Of a stretch of DNA of 64,000 nt, positions 1-8,824 are shown one piece after another. The position numbers and the translations under genes were made by a program. The notes under the pieces are model-generated. The model worked only from the letters and a program-made list of their open reading frames with translations, was not told where the DNA came from and did no database searches. Origin of the DNA: Corynebacterium curieae (GTDB taxonomy: Bacteria > Actinomycetota > Actinomycetes > Mycobacteriales > Mycobacteriaceae); assembly GCF_027570035.1 (NCBI RefSeq), contig NZ_JAKMUU010000003.1, positions 62,001 to 126,000 on the forward strand, written 5' to 3'. Each line of letters begins with the position of its first letter. Positions within the stretch are counted from its first letter, which is position 1.

Positions 1-36
1 GCCGGCACCATCGATGCCTTCAATGCTTATGAGCAT
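1..36 (-). CDS. tmk: Thymidylate kinase, 5' fragment
   Basis: The complement of positions 36 to 1 reads ATG and then MLISIEGIDGAG, the start of the P-loop (GxDGxGK) of thymidylate kinase, which phosphorylates dTMP to dTDP. Only 12 codons are inside the window; the gene continues beyond position 1. In mycobacteria tmk also lies near the manA-pmmA region, which fits the order seen here. The identification rests on a short but very characteristic N-terminus. Confidence 0.8.
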   Translation of the reverse strand, partial: MLISIEGIDGAG

Positions 37-104
37 AGGTGTAGGGTATCTTCCCTTCTTTTACTTTTGTCACCATGGCCGCTCGTGCAGGCTACGGAAG
101 TGAC

Positions 105-458
105 TTAAGACAGGGCTTCAATAAATGCCTCGAGGTCATATTCTTCTTCAACATTTTCCAGCACTTCGAGCGCGTTTTCCGTCAAAGTTTCGCTGCCAGA
201 ACCCACCAGTTCCCTAATATAGGGGTAATCCTCGACAACGTCGCCCGCACTGAATGGTGCACCAGCCCAAATAGCAGCGATGGTCGCCGCCGCCTGCGCG
301 TTCTGTTCCTCTTCCTCACTGAGCTCTGGCTTGCTGTGGGCCACCTCGCACGCGTCCTCGACTGCGCGAATTACCCCTTCTTCGTCGAGGTTTGCCATCT
401 CTTCCAAGAAATCCACGTTGATATCCGTGGTGAAAATATCTTCGTCCCAAGTACTCAC
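105..458 (-). CDS. DUF4259-like acidic protein
   Basis: A 117-residue, strongly acidic cytosolic protein without signal peptide or membrane segment. The opening STWDEDIFTTD followed by a helical AAATIAAIWAG stretch matches the pattern of the DUF4259 family (small proteins beginning GTWGxxxFDND). The start is a GTG preceded by AAGGAG at good spacing. It lies just upstream of tmk on the same strand and may be cotranscribed with it. The function of the family is unknown and nothing here suggests one. Confidence 0.7.
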   Translation of the reverse strand: MSTWDEDIFTTDINVDFLEEMANLDEEGVIRAVEDACEVAHSKPELSEEEEQNAQAAATIAAIWAGAPFSAGDVVEDYPYIRELVGSGSETLTENALEVLENVEEEYDLEAFIEALS

Positions 459-708
459 TTTTTGACTCCTTCGATCCTTTCAGCGCCATTTATACACGCT
501 TTCCCGTTCGCGGAAAGCCAGCAACGAAAAGGTTTGCACTGCTCTTTACGGCCGCGAACTGCCTTTTTGTTTACCTATCACAGAATCTCGCTGCCGTCGC
601 AGTGTTTCCCAAACATGATAGTCTCGTTACCAACTTGTTACAGGGGCGCTACACCACCCCTCCCGCCTAGGGCCTGCCATGGCCTGCTTCGCAGAAAGGA
701 CAGCCACG

Positions 709-1527
709 ATGAAGCCAGATTCACGCCGTGTATACGTGTTCATTGTGGCCGGACTGATTACCGCAGCCGTCGTCGGATTCGCTGTCTGGCGCATGAGCTC
801 GCCGAGCACCAACTATTCCAACGCCGCGGATCAGTCCGCGACCACCTCCGTCTCCCCAACCCACACCGCAGCTGAAGATACAACCACATCCTCCAAGGAC
901 ACTCCCTCCTCGGAGAAGCCTTCCACGCATCCGACCAGCTCCACTGCTTCATCTGGAAATTCGAAGCACCACCAGCCTCACAACGATGATCCGTACCTCG
1001 CCCCTAATGCGGTAATGCGTCCACAGGCAGCTACTCAGCCCACTAAGGTCTACCGTCCTGAAAATATCTACCCGCAAGGCACCGCCTCGCAGGGCAATAA
1101 CAACACCCAGAGTGGCCAAGGTACCGGCCAAGGCGATCAGCGCCTGACGCCTGATTACCCGAGCAATCAGAATGGCTCGCAGGCTACCGGTTCCCCACAG
1201 GGCAACCAGGGCGGCAACAGTGGCAATGGCGGCACCACTCCACAGACCACCACTGCCCCGTCTACCCCGCAACCTTCCCCTGAAAAGCCAGCGGAACAAG
1301 ATAATGCGGGTAAGAACACAGACCAGCGACAGCCCATCCCGGCCGAGGAACAAGCTGGCACTGAACAACACGAGGCCGAAAAGGCGCAGGAAGAAAAGCT
1401 CACCGGCCATGCCGCTGCGGAGCAGCATTCCGCCGAGCAGAACCAAGAGCCGACCGACCTGGTGCCCACCAAGCAGGCACCGGCCACGGCCCAGCAGGCC
1501 CCAAGCAGAGCAGCTCCTACACGCTAA
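709..1527 (+). CDS. Membrane-anchored low-complexity extracytoplasmic protein
   Basis: I chose the ATG at 709 (MKPDSRRVYV) because AGAAAGGA lies 8 bases upstream. Residues 8-27 form one hydrophobic segment without a lipobox or clear cleavage site, so the protein is probably anchored by its N-terminus. The remaining 240 residues are low complexity: Ser/Thr/Pro-rich, then Gln/Gly/Asn-rich, then Glu/Gln/Ala-rich. No catalytic domain is visible. This composition is typical of wall-spanning or stalk-like surface proteins in corynebacteria. The function is unknown. It stands alone between two hairpins and the DUF4259 gene. Confidence 0.65.
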   Translation: MKPDSRRVYVFIVAGLITAAVVGFAVWRMSSPSTNYSNAADQSATTSVSPTHTAAEDTTTSSKDTPSSEKPSTHPTSSTASSGNSKHHQPHNDDPYLAPNAVMRPQAATQPTKVYRPENIYPQGTASQGNNNTQSGQGTGQGDQRLTPDYPSNQNGSQATGSPQGNQGGNSGNGGTTPQTTTAPSTPQPSPEKPAEQDNAGKNTDQRQPIPAEEQAGTEQHEAEKAQEEKLTGHAAAEQHSAEQNQEPTDLVPTKQAPATAQQAPSRAAPTR

Positions 1528-1547
1528 CCCTAAGCCGGCTCAAACAT

Positions 1548-1599
1548 AACAAGCACGTTTCCCCGATTCTGAAGGCAAAAATCGGAAAACGTGCTTGTT
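1548..1599. terminator. Hairpin terminator after the surface protein gene
   Basis: A 13-bp stem (1548-1560 with 1587-1599, core AACAAGCACGTTT) encloses a second 5-bp pairing CCGAT/ATCGG. It is followed by TGTATG on the plus strand. It sits 20 bp downstream of the surface-protein stop codon. Confidence 0.6.
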
Positions 1600-1692
1600 T
1601 GTATGCCCTGGAACGCAAAAGCAACGAAGCAGCCACAATGTGCGCCTAGAAATGGGCGGAGGAGGCCACAACGCGGCCGTAATGAAGCCCAA

Positions 1693-1733
1693 AAGCACGC
1701 TTCGCTGAATCCTCAGGGCAGCGAAGCGTGCTT
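1693..1733 (-). terminator. Terminator of the manA unit
   Basis: A perfect 15-bp stem, AAGCACGCTTCGCTG at 1693-1707 with its complement at 1719-1733, and an 11-nt loop. It lies 19 bp downstream of the manA stop on the minus strand and is followed there by a short T run. Confidence 0.7.
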
Positions 1734-1751
1734 GCGCGGGCCGAGTGCGGC

Positions 1752-2981
1752 CTAGGCGCGGGCGACGAAGAGGTCGGCGGAGTCGGATTCTGCCGCGGCA
1801 GTAACCAAGCCCTCGGAGGCAGGCAGCCAAACGGCTTGGCCTGGGGTGGCAGTCACGGTCTCGCCCGCGGCATCGGTGAAGGTAACGGAACCTGCTGTAC
1901 ACAAGGCGATGGTCGGACCGTCGTAGTCAAGATCCACGGAAGAAGATCCGGTGAGCTCGACGCGGTCCAACAAGAACTCATCGATCGGAACGGGGTAAGA
2001 CCATGCTGCGGCTTCGTGCACATTGTCCTGGGCGGACTTATCCTGCTGCTGCACGCGCGGCTCCTCGGCGGCGGCGTAGGTCAAGACCTTGACCAGCTCT
2101 GGTACGTCAACGAACTTGGGGGTAAGGCCACCACGCAACACGTTATCGGAGTTAGCCATGATCTCCACGCCGAGGCCGGAAACATAAGCGTGCAGCTGTC
2201 CGGCGTCTAGGTAGACGGCCTCGCCGGGGGACAGTTCTATGTGGTTGAGCAACAGTGCGCCAAGGACACCAATATCGCCTGGGTAGCGCTGGTTGAGATC
2301 CAGCACGGTAGACATCACGCGGGACTTCCAGTCATCCGCGTCTGCGGCGATGAGGCGTTCGCCGGCGGCGACGATGGCGCCGATAAGCTCCTTGCGCTTG
2401 GCAGATGGGATGGTAATCCACGTGGTGAAAAGGACGCGGAGGTTGGCGGACTCGGTGGCGGCCGAGGGGTCGTCGTCAAGCATGGCGACGTAGTGGTCCA
2501 GCTCGGGGCAGCCTAGGGCGGCAAAAAGCTCGCGGGTCTGCGCCAAGGGGCGGAAGCCGGCCATGGCGTAGAAATCCGTAAGTGCGACGATTAACTCGGG
2601 CTTGTGGTTGTCGTCCTTGTAGTTACGGTTGGACGCAGTGAGCTCAATGCCGGCAGCGTTTTCGCGGGCAAACCCCTCTTCGGCTTGAGCCTTAGACGGG
2701 TGGGCTTGCAAGGAAAGCGGTTCCTCGGCCGCAAGAACCTTGAGGAGGAAGGGCAGGCGCTCGCCGTACTCGGCAGAAACGCGGCTGCCTAGCTGTCCCG
2801 CCGGATCCTCCGCAATCACCTCATTAAGCAAGCGGCCATCCACCGTGGATGGGTCGCCGGGGTGGGCTCCGAACCAAAGCTCGGCTATGGGCTTATTTGC
2901 ATCTGGCTGGCCCTGCAGGTGCGGGATGAGGGTACGCGAGCCCCAGGAATAGTTGCGGGTGGCGCTATGCAACAGCTGCAT
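1752..2981 (-). CDS. manA: Mannose-6-phosphate isomerase (class I)
   Basis: A 409-residue cytosolic enzyme that interconverts fructose-6-phosphate and mannose-6-phosphate, feeding GDP-mannose synthesis for lipomannan, PIMs and protein mannosylation. The N-terminus has the type I PMI signature NYSWGSRT, and LQAHPSK is the zinc-binding region near residue 100; YLDAGQLHAYVSGLGVEIM is the second conserved cupin region. The start at 2981 is supported by AAGGA 11 bases upstream. It follows the tobH-like gene by 13 bp, so the two are likely cotranscribed. Together with pmmA and manC in this window it completes the route from fructose-6-phosphate to GDP-mannose. Confidence 0.93.
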   Translation of the reverse strand: MQLLHSATRNYSWGSRTLIPHLQGQPDANKPIAELWFGAHPGDPSTVDGRLLNEVIAEDPAGQLGSRVSAEYGERLPFLLKVLAAEEPLSLQAHPSKAQAEEGFARENAAGIELTASNRNYKDDNHKPELIVALTDFYAMAGFRPLAQTRELFAALGCPELDHYVAMLDDDPSAATESANLRVLFTTWITIPSAKRKELIGAIVAAGERLIAADADDWKSRVMSTVLDLNQRYPGDIGVLGALLLNHIELSPGEAVYLDAGQLHAYVSGLGVEIMANSDNVLRGGLTPKFVDVPELVKVLTYAAAEEPRVQQQDKSAQDNVHEAAAWSYPVPIDEFLLDRVELTGSSSVDLDYDGPTIALCTAGSVTFTDAAGETVTATPGQAVWLPASEGLVTAAAESDSADLFVARA

Positions 2982-2994
2982 GTGGTCTTTATCC

Positions 2995-4011
2995 TTAAGA
3001 AATCTCGTAGGCGGTCGCGGCATAGCTCCGCGTGATGAGCTGCAGTGAGCGGGCGAGATGCCCTAGGCCCGGTTCCGGGTCGATGCTGCGGACTGCAAGC
3101 GAGTTGGGCAGGTTCGCCTCTTCCTGCCCCCAGAAAACCACCTTCAAGGGTACCAAAGCGCCCGCAGCACCATCGCCATCAATGAACGGGTCATAGAAGA
3201 GATCGCCAGCCGCGCCGCTATCAGAATCACGGTCGAGCGCGCGGCGCAATTCCGCCGGATCCACATAGGCGCTGGGCAGACCGTGAACGGCCCAGATGGT
3301 CGCGGCCATGCGGGCAACGAGGGCATCGAGCTGCACGTGCTCGCGGCGCTCAGAATAGGAATACGGATCGAGCACGCAGGAATGGATGATACGGGCGCCG
3401 TCAATAAATTCGCGCAGTTGGCGGCCTAGATTGGTGGTGGCGTCGCGCTCAGGGGAAAGCTGCGCGAGCTCGCGGTCTACTGCCGCAGCAAGCTCTTCTA
3501 GGGTCTCTTTTACCGCAGCTGGATCTTGGTATAAGAGACAGCACAGTGCATGCAGCGCGGCGATGCTGCGCGCAGGCGAGCTGCCTTCGGCCGTTGGAAG
3601 ACAAGGAGCGACGAGCGTATCGTCCGGGCAGTCCTCAACAAGAGGGCCACGGGCTGGGCCGATGAGCACGGTGGTAGCACCACGCTGGCTGGCGGAGATT
3701 AGGGCTCGGGAGGCCCAATCACATTCGCCGGTCTCGCCTACTACGACGACTACGTCCAAGGCCCCCACATACCGTGGGAGCGATTCGGTGACCACAAGCG
3801 GGATGCGCAGGGGTTCGGCTAGGCCCACACCGAGATGTGCGGCCTGGCGGGCAATCGCATCGGTGGGGATTATGACCAGCGAGCGCGGGCTTAGCCCCCG
3901 GAGTGCCTCTCCCCAGCGCTCTACTTCTCCAGCCAGCAGGCGGATTTGAGCGCCTTCGTGCGCAACATCAAAAAAGCGCACGGTTTCGGCATCATAATTA
4001 CCGGTATCCAT
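2995..4011 (-). CDS. TobH/SIS-like protein of the manA-pmmA locus
   Basis: A 338-residue protein that corresponds by position and general character (Ala/Leu-rich Rossmann-like repeats, VVVVGETGECDWASRAL, TTVLIGPARGPL) to the Rv3256c/TobH family found between manA and pmmA in mycolic-acid actinobacteria. These resemble sugar isomerase (SIS) folds of the phosphomannose isomerase type, but activity has not been assigned to this family member. I prefer the ATG at 4011 (MDTGNYDAETVRFFD); a GTG at 4038 is the alternative. The start is only about 40 bp from the divergent cobA start, so the two promoters must overlap. Confidence 0.7.
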   Translation of the reverse strand: MDTGNYDAETVRFFDVAHEGAQIRLLAGEVERWGEALRGLSPRSLVIIPTDAIARQAAHLGVGLAEPLRIPLVVTESLPRYVGALDVVVVVGETGECDWASRALISASQRGATTVLIGPARGPLVEDCPDDTLVAPCLPTAEGSSPARSIAALHALCCLLYQDPAAVKETLEELAAAVDRELAQLSPERDATTNLGRQLREFIDGARIIHSCVLDPYSYSERREHVQLDALVARMAATIWAVHGLPSAYVDPAELRRALDRDSDSGAAGDLFYDPFIDGDGAAGALVPLKVVFWGQEEANLPNSLAVRSIDPEPGLGHLARSLQLITRSYAATAYEIS

Positions 4012-4052
4012 GTGGTCCAAGCATAGTCGGGCGCCCACTAAGATGGAGGGCT

Positions 4053-4790
4053 ATGACTCCCTCACAGATTCATCCCGTCACTCTCATTGGCGGCGGCCCC
4101 GGCGCATGGGACCTCATTACCGTGCGCGGCATGCGCGCACTGCAGGATGCAGAGGTAATTCTCGCCGATCACCTAGGGCCTACGGCGCAGCTCGATAAGC
4201 TGTGTGATATTTCTTCCAAAGAGCTTATTGACGTCTCTAAACTCCCCTATAAGAAGTCAATCTCGCAGGAAAAGATCAATGCGCTTCTCATCAAACATGC
4301 CCGCGCCGGCCGCAAGGTAGCCCGCCTTAAGGGGGGCGACCCCTTCGTCTTTGGCCGCGGCTTTGAAGAAGTCCAAGCACTGGCAGAGGCGTCGATTCCC
4401 ACCACCGTTATTCCGGGAGTGACCTCGGCTATTTCCGTTCCCGCGGCCGTTCGCGTTCCGGTAACCCAACGCGGCGTTGTCCACGGATTCACGGTAGTTT
4501 CCGGCCACCTGCCGCCTGGCCACGAAAAGTCTCTGGTGGACTGGGAAGCGCTCGCCCGCTCGGGCGCCACGCTAGCGGTAATCATGGGAGTGAAAAATGC
4601 TCCGGCCATAGCCAGCGCGCTTATCGACGCCTCCCTCTCCCCTTCCACCCCCTGCGCCATCATCCAAGAGGGCACACTTTCAACCGAGCGCGCCTACCGC
4701 TGCACGCTGGATACACTGGCGCGAACGATGACCGAGCAGGAAATCAGCTCACCGGCCGTCTACGTCATCGGTGAAGTGGCAGGGCTCTAG
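4053..4790 (+). CDS. cobA: Uroporphyrinogen-III C-methyltransferase (SUMT)
   Basis: A 245-residue SAM-dependent methyltransferase that makes precorrin-2 from uroporphyrinogen III, the first step to siroheme and cobalamin. The motifs are VTLIGGGPGAWDLITVRG (SAM-binding loop), DHLG, ARLKGGDPFVFGRG near residues 80-95, and VIPGVTSAISVPA. The start ATG at 4053 has GGAGGG just upstream. The protein is a single SUMT domain and is not fused to uroporphyrinogen-III synthase or a CysG dehydrogenase domain. Lying beside the siroheme-dependent sulfite reductase block, it plausibly supplies siroheme to CysI. Confidence 0.93.
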   Translation: MTPSQIHPVTLIGGGPGAWDLITVRGMRALQDAEVILADHLGPTAQLDKLCDISSKELIDVSKLPYKKSISQEKINALLIKHARAGRKVARLKGGDPFVFGRGFEEVQALAEASIPTTVIPGVTSAISVPAAVRVPVTQRGVVHGFTVVSGHLPPGHEKSLVDWEALARSGATLAVIMGVKNAPAIASALIDASLSPSTPCAIIQEGTLSTERAYRCTLDTLARTMTEQEISSPAVYVIGEVAGL

Positions 4791-4890
4791 CGGGGAATTC
4801 TCAGTCCCGCGAGCCAACTTCTGGCCGCGTTCTACCCCCACCGCAGCCGACTTTCGGCCCATAGCGTGGCCATTAGTTGCATTAAGAGCG

Positions 4891-5958
4891 CTACGCTAGG
4901 TCCGCGGCGGAGCTGTCGGGCGCCTTATCCTGGACAATGGTCACGCCAGTCCTGCGCGATCCATTGGCGCTGCGTGAACCGTGGACGCGGTGAGCAGCGG
5001 CGACGCGATCTGGGAAATCCGGTGCATGGAAATCGGCGTGGGCTGCTTCCTCGGCGTTTTCGGCTTCCAATTCCGCTGCACGCGCGCGCCTAGTGCGCAG
5101 CGCGCCTCGAATAGTGGCAGCCAGTCCAGCCGCGACCACGGCGGCGATGGCTACCGAGGTGACTACTGGCGGCACTGACCAGCCGAAGTACGTTTCGGCG
5201 CCGCCAATGACCTTGCTGATATTCAGCCCCACGATGGCCGTGCCCACCAGTCCGCCGAGCAGGACTGGGTTGATGCGGGAGATGAGCCACGCCGCAATAG
5301 GCGCGGTAATGGCCCCGCCGATGAGCAGCGCGATGACTGCGGCGAGGTTGGCGACGATTTCGTGCCAGAGCCCGACGATGAAGCCCGCGGTGGCGCCGAA
5401 GGTTACAAGGAACTCGGCGGCATTGACCGTACCTACGATGCGGCGTGGTTGCTCGCGGCCTATCGCCATGAGGGTGGAGGTCGAGACAGGTCCCCAACCA
5501 CCGCCACCAGTGGAATCGATAAATCCGCCCACCAAGCCAAGGCAAGCGAGAAATGGTGTGGAGTGCGTGCGCTTATACGCCGAGCCGCGGCGGCGCGGCT
5601 GGGAGAAGCGCCAGATAAGGTTGGCACCGATGCCTACCAAGATAAGGGCGGTTACGGGAGCGGCTGCGGCGGTGGAGATAGTGGAAAGCAGTGTGGCGCC
5701 CAAGAAGGCGGCGATGCCACCGGGCACACCGAGGCGGATGACGGTCTTCCAGTCCACATTGCCAAAGCGCGCGTGGCTTAATCCGGAGATAGCAGTGGTG
5801 CCAAGCTCGGCGGTGTGTACGACGGCCGAGGCTTGGGCGGGCCCAAGGCCTGCTAGCAGCAACATAGTGGTAGAGGTAACGCCGAAACCCATGCCAATGC
5901 CGCCGTCCACAAGGTTGGCCGCCGCACCTGCCAGCGCGATGAGGATCAGGGTTAGCAT
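4891..5958 (-). CDS. cysZ: TSUP (TauE/SafE) sulfite/sulfonate-type exporter, CysZ-like
   Basis: A 355-residue polytopic protein with about eight membrane segments and the two TSUP repeats (GGIGMGFGVTSTTMLL near residue 20, DSTGGGGWGPVSTSTL near residue 145). TSUP proteins move sulfur oxyanions or organosulfur anions. It closes the sulfite-reduction cluster, as cysZ does in C. glutamicum, and overlaps the chelatase gene by 7 bp. About 65 C-terminal residues form a hydrophilic tail rich in Ala, Glu and His beyond the usual TSUP core. The substrate is inferred from context. Confidence 0.8.
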   Translation of the reverse strand: MLTLILIALAGAAANLVDGGIGMGFGVTSTTMLLLAGLGPAQASAVVHTAELGTTAISGLSHARFGNVDWKTVIRLGVPGGIAAFLGATLLSTISTAAAAPVTALILVGIGANLIWRFSQPRRRGSAYKRTHSTPFLACLGLVGGFIDSTGGGGWGPVSTSTLMAIGREQPRRIVGTVNAAEFLVTFGATAGFIVGLWHEIVANLAAVIALLIGGAITAPIAAWLISRINPVLLGGLVGTAIVGLNISKVIGGAETYFGWSVPPVVTSVAIAAVVAAGLAATIRGALRTRRARAAELEAENAEEAAHADFHAPDFPDRVAAAHRVHGSRSANGSRRTGVTIVQDKAPDSSAADLA

Positions 5959-6638
5959 GGCACGAATACCTCCTGCGCGGCATTGCGCGCCTGGCGGAAA
6001 CGGTCAACGACGAGGCCAGCTAGGTCAGTTCCTAGCGGGCGGTCGACGGTGGCGGGAACGCCCGCCAAGCGATCCAGGAGCAGGCCCTCGGCCACGAAGA
6101 GCGGGATTACCCGAACACGTGCAGGATCCGGATATTCGCGGCATAAGGACACAATCCCTTCGCGGCCACCGCGGGTAGCGAATTCCACTGTGGTGGGCAC
6201 GCCGGTGAGCGCGAAGGTGCGGTGGGCGAGTTCTCGAATGGCATCGTTGGCCGCGGTATCAGAGGAACCTACGGAGTAGATGACTACGTGGGAATCGCCC
6301 GGCAGGGTACGGGAGGCGAGCACGCGAGCGATATCCTCGCCGGTGCCAAGTCCTGCGGTGAGATGAAGGGAAAGGTGGGAGGCTTGGGAGGCGTCGGCAA
6401 GCGCGCGTGGGACGTCCACGCGCTGGTGGTAGCCCTGGGTAAAAAGAAGGGGAACCACAATGGCGTCGGTCTCCCCTAGCTGGGCGAACTCGAGCGCGGC
6501 CGTGGTGAGATCAGGCTCGTTGAATTCCAGGTGCGCTGCACGGGCGGGCCGCACGCCGGTGGCCTGGGTAAGTCGCTCAATGCCGGCCGCAGCACCCGGT
6601 TTGCGCGAGCCGTGGGACAGGGTAATAAGCGCAGTCAT
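5952..6638 (-). CDS. Sirohydrochlorin chelatase (CbiX/SirB-type), CysY-like
   Basis: A 228-residue cytosolic enzyme with two CbiX half-domains. SHGSRKPG at the N-terminus holds the metal-binding His, and PLLFTQGYHQRVDVP near residue 65 holds the second conserved His. It would insert Fe2+ into sirohydrochlorin to make siroheme for CysI; in cobalt metabolism the same family inserts Co2+. It follows cysX by 9 bp and overlaps the TSUP exporter gene. In C. glutamicum the equivalent gene lies at the same end of the cys cluster. The iron specificity is inferred from context. Confidence 0.85.
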   Translation of the reverse strand: MTALITLSHGSRKPGAAAGIERLTQATGVRPARAAHLEFNEPDLTTAALEFAQLGETDAIVVPLLFTQGYHQRVDVPRALADASQASHLSLHLTAGLGTGEDIARVLASRTLPGDSHVVIYSVGSSDTAANDAIRELAHRTFALTGVPTTVEFATRGGREGIVSLCREYPDPARVRVIPLFVAEGLLLDRLAGVPATVDRPLGTDLAGLVVDRFRQARNAAQEVFVPC

Positions 6639-6647
6639 CGGACAGCC

Positions 6648-6899
6648 TTAAGCCTTAGAGGCCGTACTATGGCCGCGGCGGGCAAGCGAGCGCTTCAGCG
6701 CCTCGTTAGAGGACACGGCCGGTGCAGGGGCTACCGGGGCATCGTCTTGGCCGTGGAATCGCACGGAGAAAATCCGCAGGCATTCCTGGCACTTCCAGGC
6801 AAAGTCATCTTCCTCGTCTGGGAAGAGGTCGGTGCCAGCACAGTAAGGGCAGAAGCTGGGATGGTTGCGGTTCGGGTTCGGCTGGCGGCGAAAATTCAC
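6648..6899 (-). CDS. cysX: CysX-like small CxxC protein
   Basis: An 83-residue protein with two CxxC pairs (CPYC near residue 17 and CQEC near residue 37), a zinc-ribbon or rubredoxin-like arrangement, and a basic, disordered C-terminus. Its start overlaps the cysI stop by 4 bp (ATGA), so translation is coupled. In C. glutamicum cysX follows cysI and is thought to mediate electron transfer to the reductase, but that role is not shown here. Four cysteines suggest one metal centre rather than a 2Fe-2S ferredoxin. Confidence 0.8.
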   Translation of the reverse strand: MNFRRQPNPNRNHPSFCPYCAGTDLFPDEEDDFAWKCQECLRIFSVRFHGQDDAPVAPAPAVSSNEALKRSLARRGHSTASKA

Positions 6900-8572
6900 T
6901 GCAAGTCCTCCTCCTTAGCACGCAAGACCCAGTGGCGGAATTGCTCGCCTTCCTCGCGCTGCTCCTTGTATTTGTTGACTAGCCGAATGACGTAATCGGG
7001 CACCTCATCGGCCACGACCTTATGGCCGCGCAGCTTGCGGCCCCAGTCCGGGGAGAGGCCAAGCGCGCCGCCCAGGTGAACCTGGAAGCCTTCGACGCGG
7101 TTGCCCTCGGAATCGGTGACGATCTGGCCCTTCAGGCCGATGTCCGATACCTGCGAACGCGCGCAGGCATTGGGGCAGCCGTTGAGCGCGATGGAAATCG
7201 GCACGTCCAGATCGCCCAAGGTGTCCTCCAGAATGTCCACCAGCTCAATGGCGCGGGCCTTGGTGGTCACGTGCGCGAGCTTGCAGAATTCCAGCCCGGT
7301 GCAGGAAATGACGCCTCGGCGGAACTCCGATGGTTGGGAGTACAGACCGGTTTCATCAAGCGCACGCGAAAGCGCCGGGATGTCCTCTTCTTCGACGTCG
7401 AGGAAGAGTAGCTCCTTCATCGGGGTGGTGCGGATGCGGCTAATACCGAACTTCTCGGCCACATCTGCGATGGCTATGAGCTGCTCACCGGTGGCATGGC
7501 CCACGGTGGGCTTTACACCGACGTAGAACTTGCCGTCCTTCTGGCGGTGCACACCCAGGTGATCGCGGGAGCCGGGTTCAACCTCGAGCGGGATACCGTC
7601 CAATAGCGGCTCATCCAGGTATTCTTCTTCCAGAACCTGGCGGAATTTTTCGATGCCCCACTTGGCAACGAGGAACTTTAGGCGTGCTCGGTTGCGGTTG
7701 CGGCGGAAACCGTAGTCACGGAAGATACCGACCACCCCGGCCCACACCTCGGGTACGCGTTCCAACGGGACCCAAGCGCCGAGGGATTGCGAGAGCATCG
7801 GGTTAGTAGAAAGGCCGCCGCCGACAAAACAGTCGAAACCCGGCCCGTGCTCAGGGTGATTTACGCCCACAAAGGCAACGTCTTGAATCTCGTGGGTAAC
7901 GTCCTGGCGAGCGTTGCCGGAAATGGCGGTCTTAAATTTGCGCGGTAGGTTATGGAATTCCTCCCGCGGCAGGTAGTTATTTTTGATCTCTTCGATGGCT
8001 GGGGTGGCATCGATAATCTCATCCTCAGCTACACCTGCGACCGGTGAACCCAAGATGACGCGCGGCACATCGCCGCAGCCCATCAGCGTGCTCAAACCTA
8101 CCGACTCGAGCTTGTCCCAAATGGTAGGCACATCCTCGATTTGAATCCAGTGCAGCTGGATATTTTGACGGTCAGTAAAGTCCGCGGTGGAGCGGGCATA
8201 ATCGCGCGAGATTTCACCCACGGCGCGAAGCTTGGCAGGATCGGCGCGGCCGCCGTCGAAGCGCACGCGCATCATGAAGTACTCATCCTGCAGCTCGGCG
8301 TTCGAAAGCTTGGCGGTCATCTCGCCACCCAAGTTCTGGTTGCGCTGGGTATACAGGCCCAGCCATTTAAAGCGCGGGGCTAAGTCATCCGCAGGGATCG
8401 AAGAAAATCCCTGCTTGGAATAGATATCGATGACTCGCTGCTTGGCAGAGAGCCCGCCATCTTCTTGCTTGATTACCTCGTCATTATTGAGGGGCTCGGT
8501 GCCGTCAATCTTCCATTGGCCTTCGGGCTTTTTGGCGCGGGGCTTGCGCTTGGTATTAGTCGCGGTGGTCAT
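6896..8572 (-). CDS. cysI: Ferredoxin-dependent sulfite reductase (siroheme/4Fe-4S)
   Basis: A 558-residue enzyme that reduces sulfite to sulfide with six electrons from ferredoxin. Cys424 and Cys430 (CTGLEFC) and Cys466 and Cys470 (CPNAC) are the four ligands of the siroheme-linked 4Fe-4S cluster. Tyr74 and Cys166 sit at the positions of the Tyr-Cys cross-link known in the mycobacterial enzyme (69 and 161), which favours sulfite over nitrite reductase. I use the ATG at 8572 (MTTATNTKRK); a longer start at 8614 is possible. It heads the cysI-cysX-chelatase-cysZ unit and diverges from fpr2. No cysH, cysD or cysN is present in the cluster. Confidence 0.92.
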   Translation of the reverse strand: MTTATNTKRKPRAKKPEGQWKIDGTEPLNNDEVIKQEDGGLSAKQRVIDIYSKQGFSSIPADDLAPRFKWLGLYTQRNQNLGGEMTAKLSNAELQDEYFMMRVRFDGGRADPAKLRAVGEISRDYARSTADFTDRQNIQLHWIQIEDVPTIWDKLESVGLSTLMGCGDVPRVILGSPVAGVAEDEIIDATPAIEEIKNNYLPREEFHNLPRKFKTAISGNARQDVTHEIQDVAFVGVNHPEHGPGFDCFVGGGLSTNPMLSQSLGAWVPLERVPEVWAGVVGIFRDYGFRRNRNRARLKFLVAKWGIEKFRQVLEEEYLDEPLLDGIPLEVEPGSRDHLGVHRQKDGKFYVGVKPTVGHATGEQLIAIADVAEKFGISRIRTTPMKELLFLDVEEEDIPALSRALDETGLYSQPSEFRRGVISCTGLEFCKLAHVTTKARAIELVDILEDTLGDLDVPISIALNGCPNACARSQVSDIGLKGQIVTDSEGNRVEGFQVHLGGALGLSPDWGRKLRGHKVVADEVPDYVIRLVNKYKEQREEGEQFRHWVLRAKEEDLQ

Positions 8573-8610
8573 GGTGTAGATCTCAACCTGCCTTTCCAAA
8601 GTATTGAAAG

Positions 8611-8748
8611 ACAACCTACCCGTCTAAACTAAGCAGACAAAGCGGTCTTTTTTATTTTCAAGTGAAAAATCGCCCTGAGCTGGCATGAAGGCAGGATGGC
8701 TTTAGAATCTAATTCAAGACCTTGCCGCACACTAGACTAAACGGTTCA
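8611..8748. promoter_or_regulatory. Divergent cysI/fpr2 control region with two McbR-like sites
   Basis: The region between cysI and fpr2 holds two near matches to TAGAC-N6-GTCTA, the site bound by the corynebacterial sulfur regulator McbR. They are ACAAC-N6-GTCTA at 8611-8626 (7 of 10) and TAGAC-N6-GTTCA at 8733-8748 (8 of 10). Both have the correct spacing, one near each gene. Regulation by McbR or its downstream activator is an inference from C. glutamicum. Confidence 0.4.
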
Positions 8749-8824
8749 ATTGCCAGAAAGATTATCCATAAGAAATGAACCCAGCGGTCTAGACCCGCGG
8801 GAAAAAGAAAGGCACCCTCACAGA

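Noticed and set aside
5093-6178. 361-codon plus-strand open frame across the TSUP exporter and chelatase genes
   Set aside because: Low-complexity Ala/Pro/Arg translation spanning two well-supported minus-strand genes.
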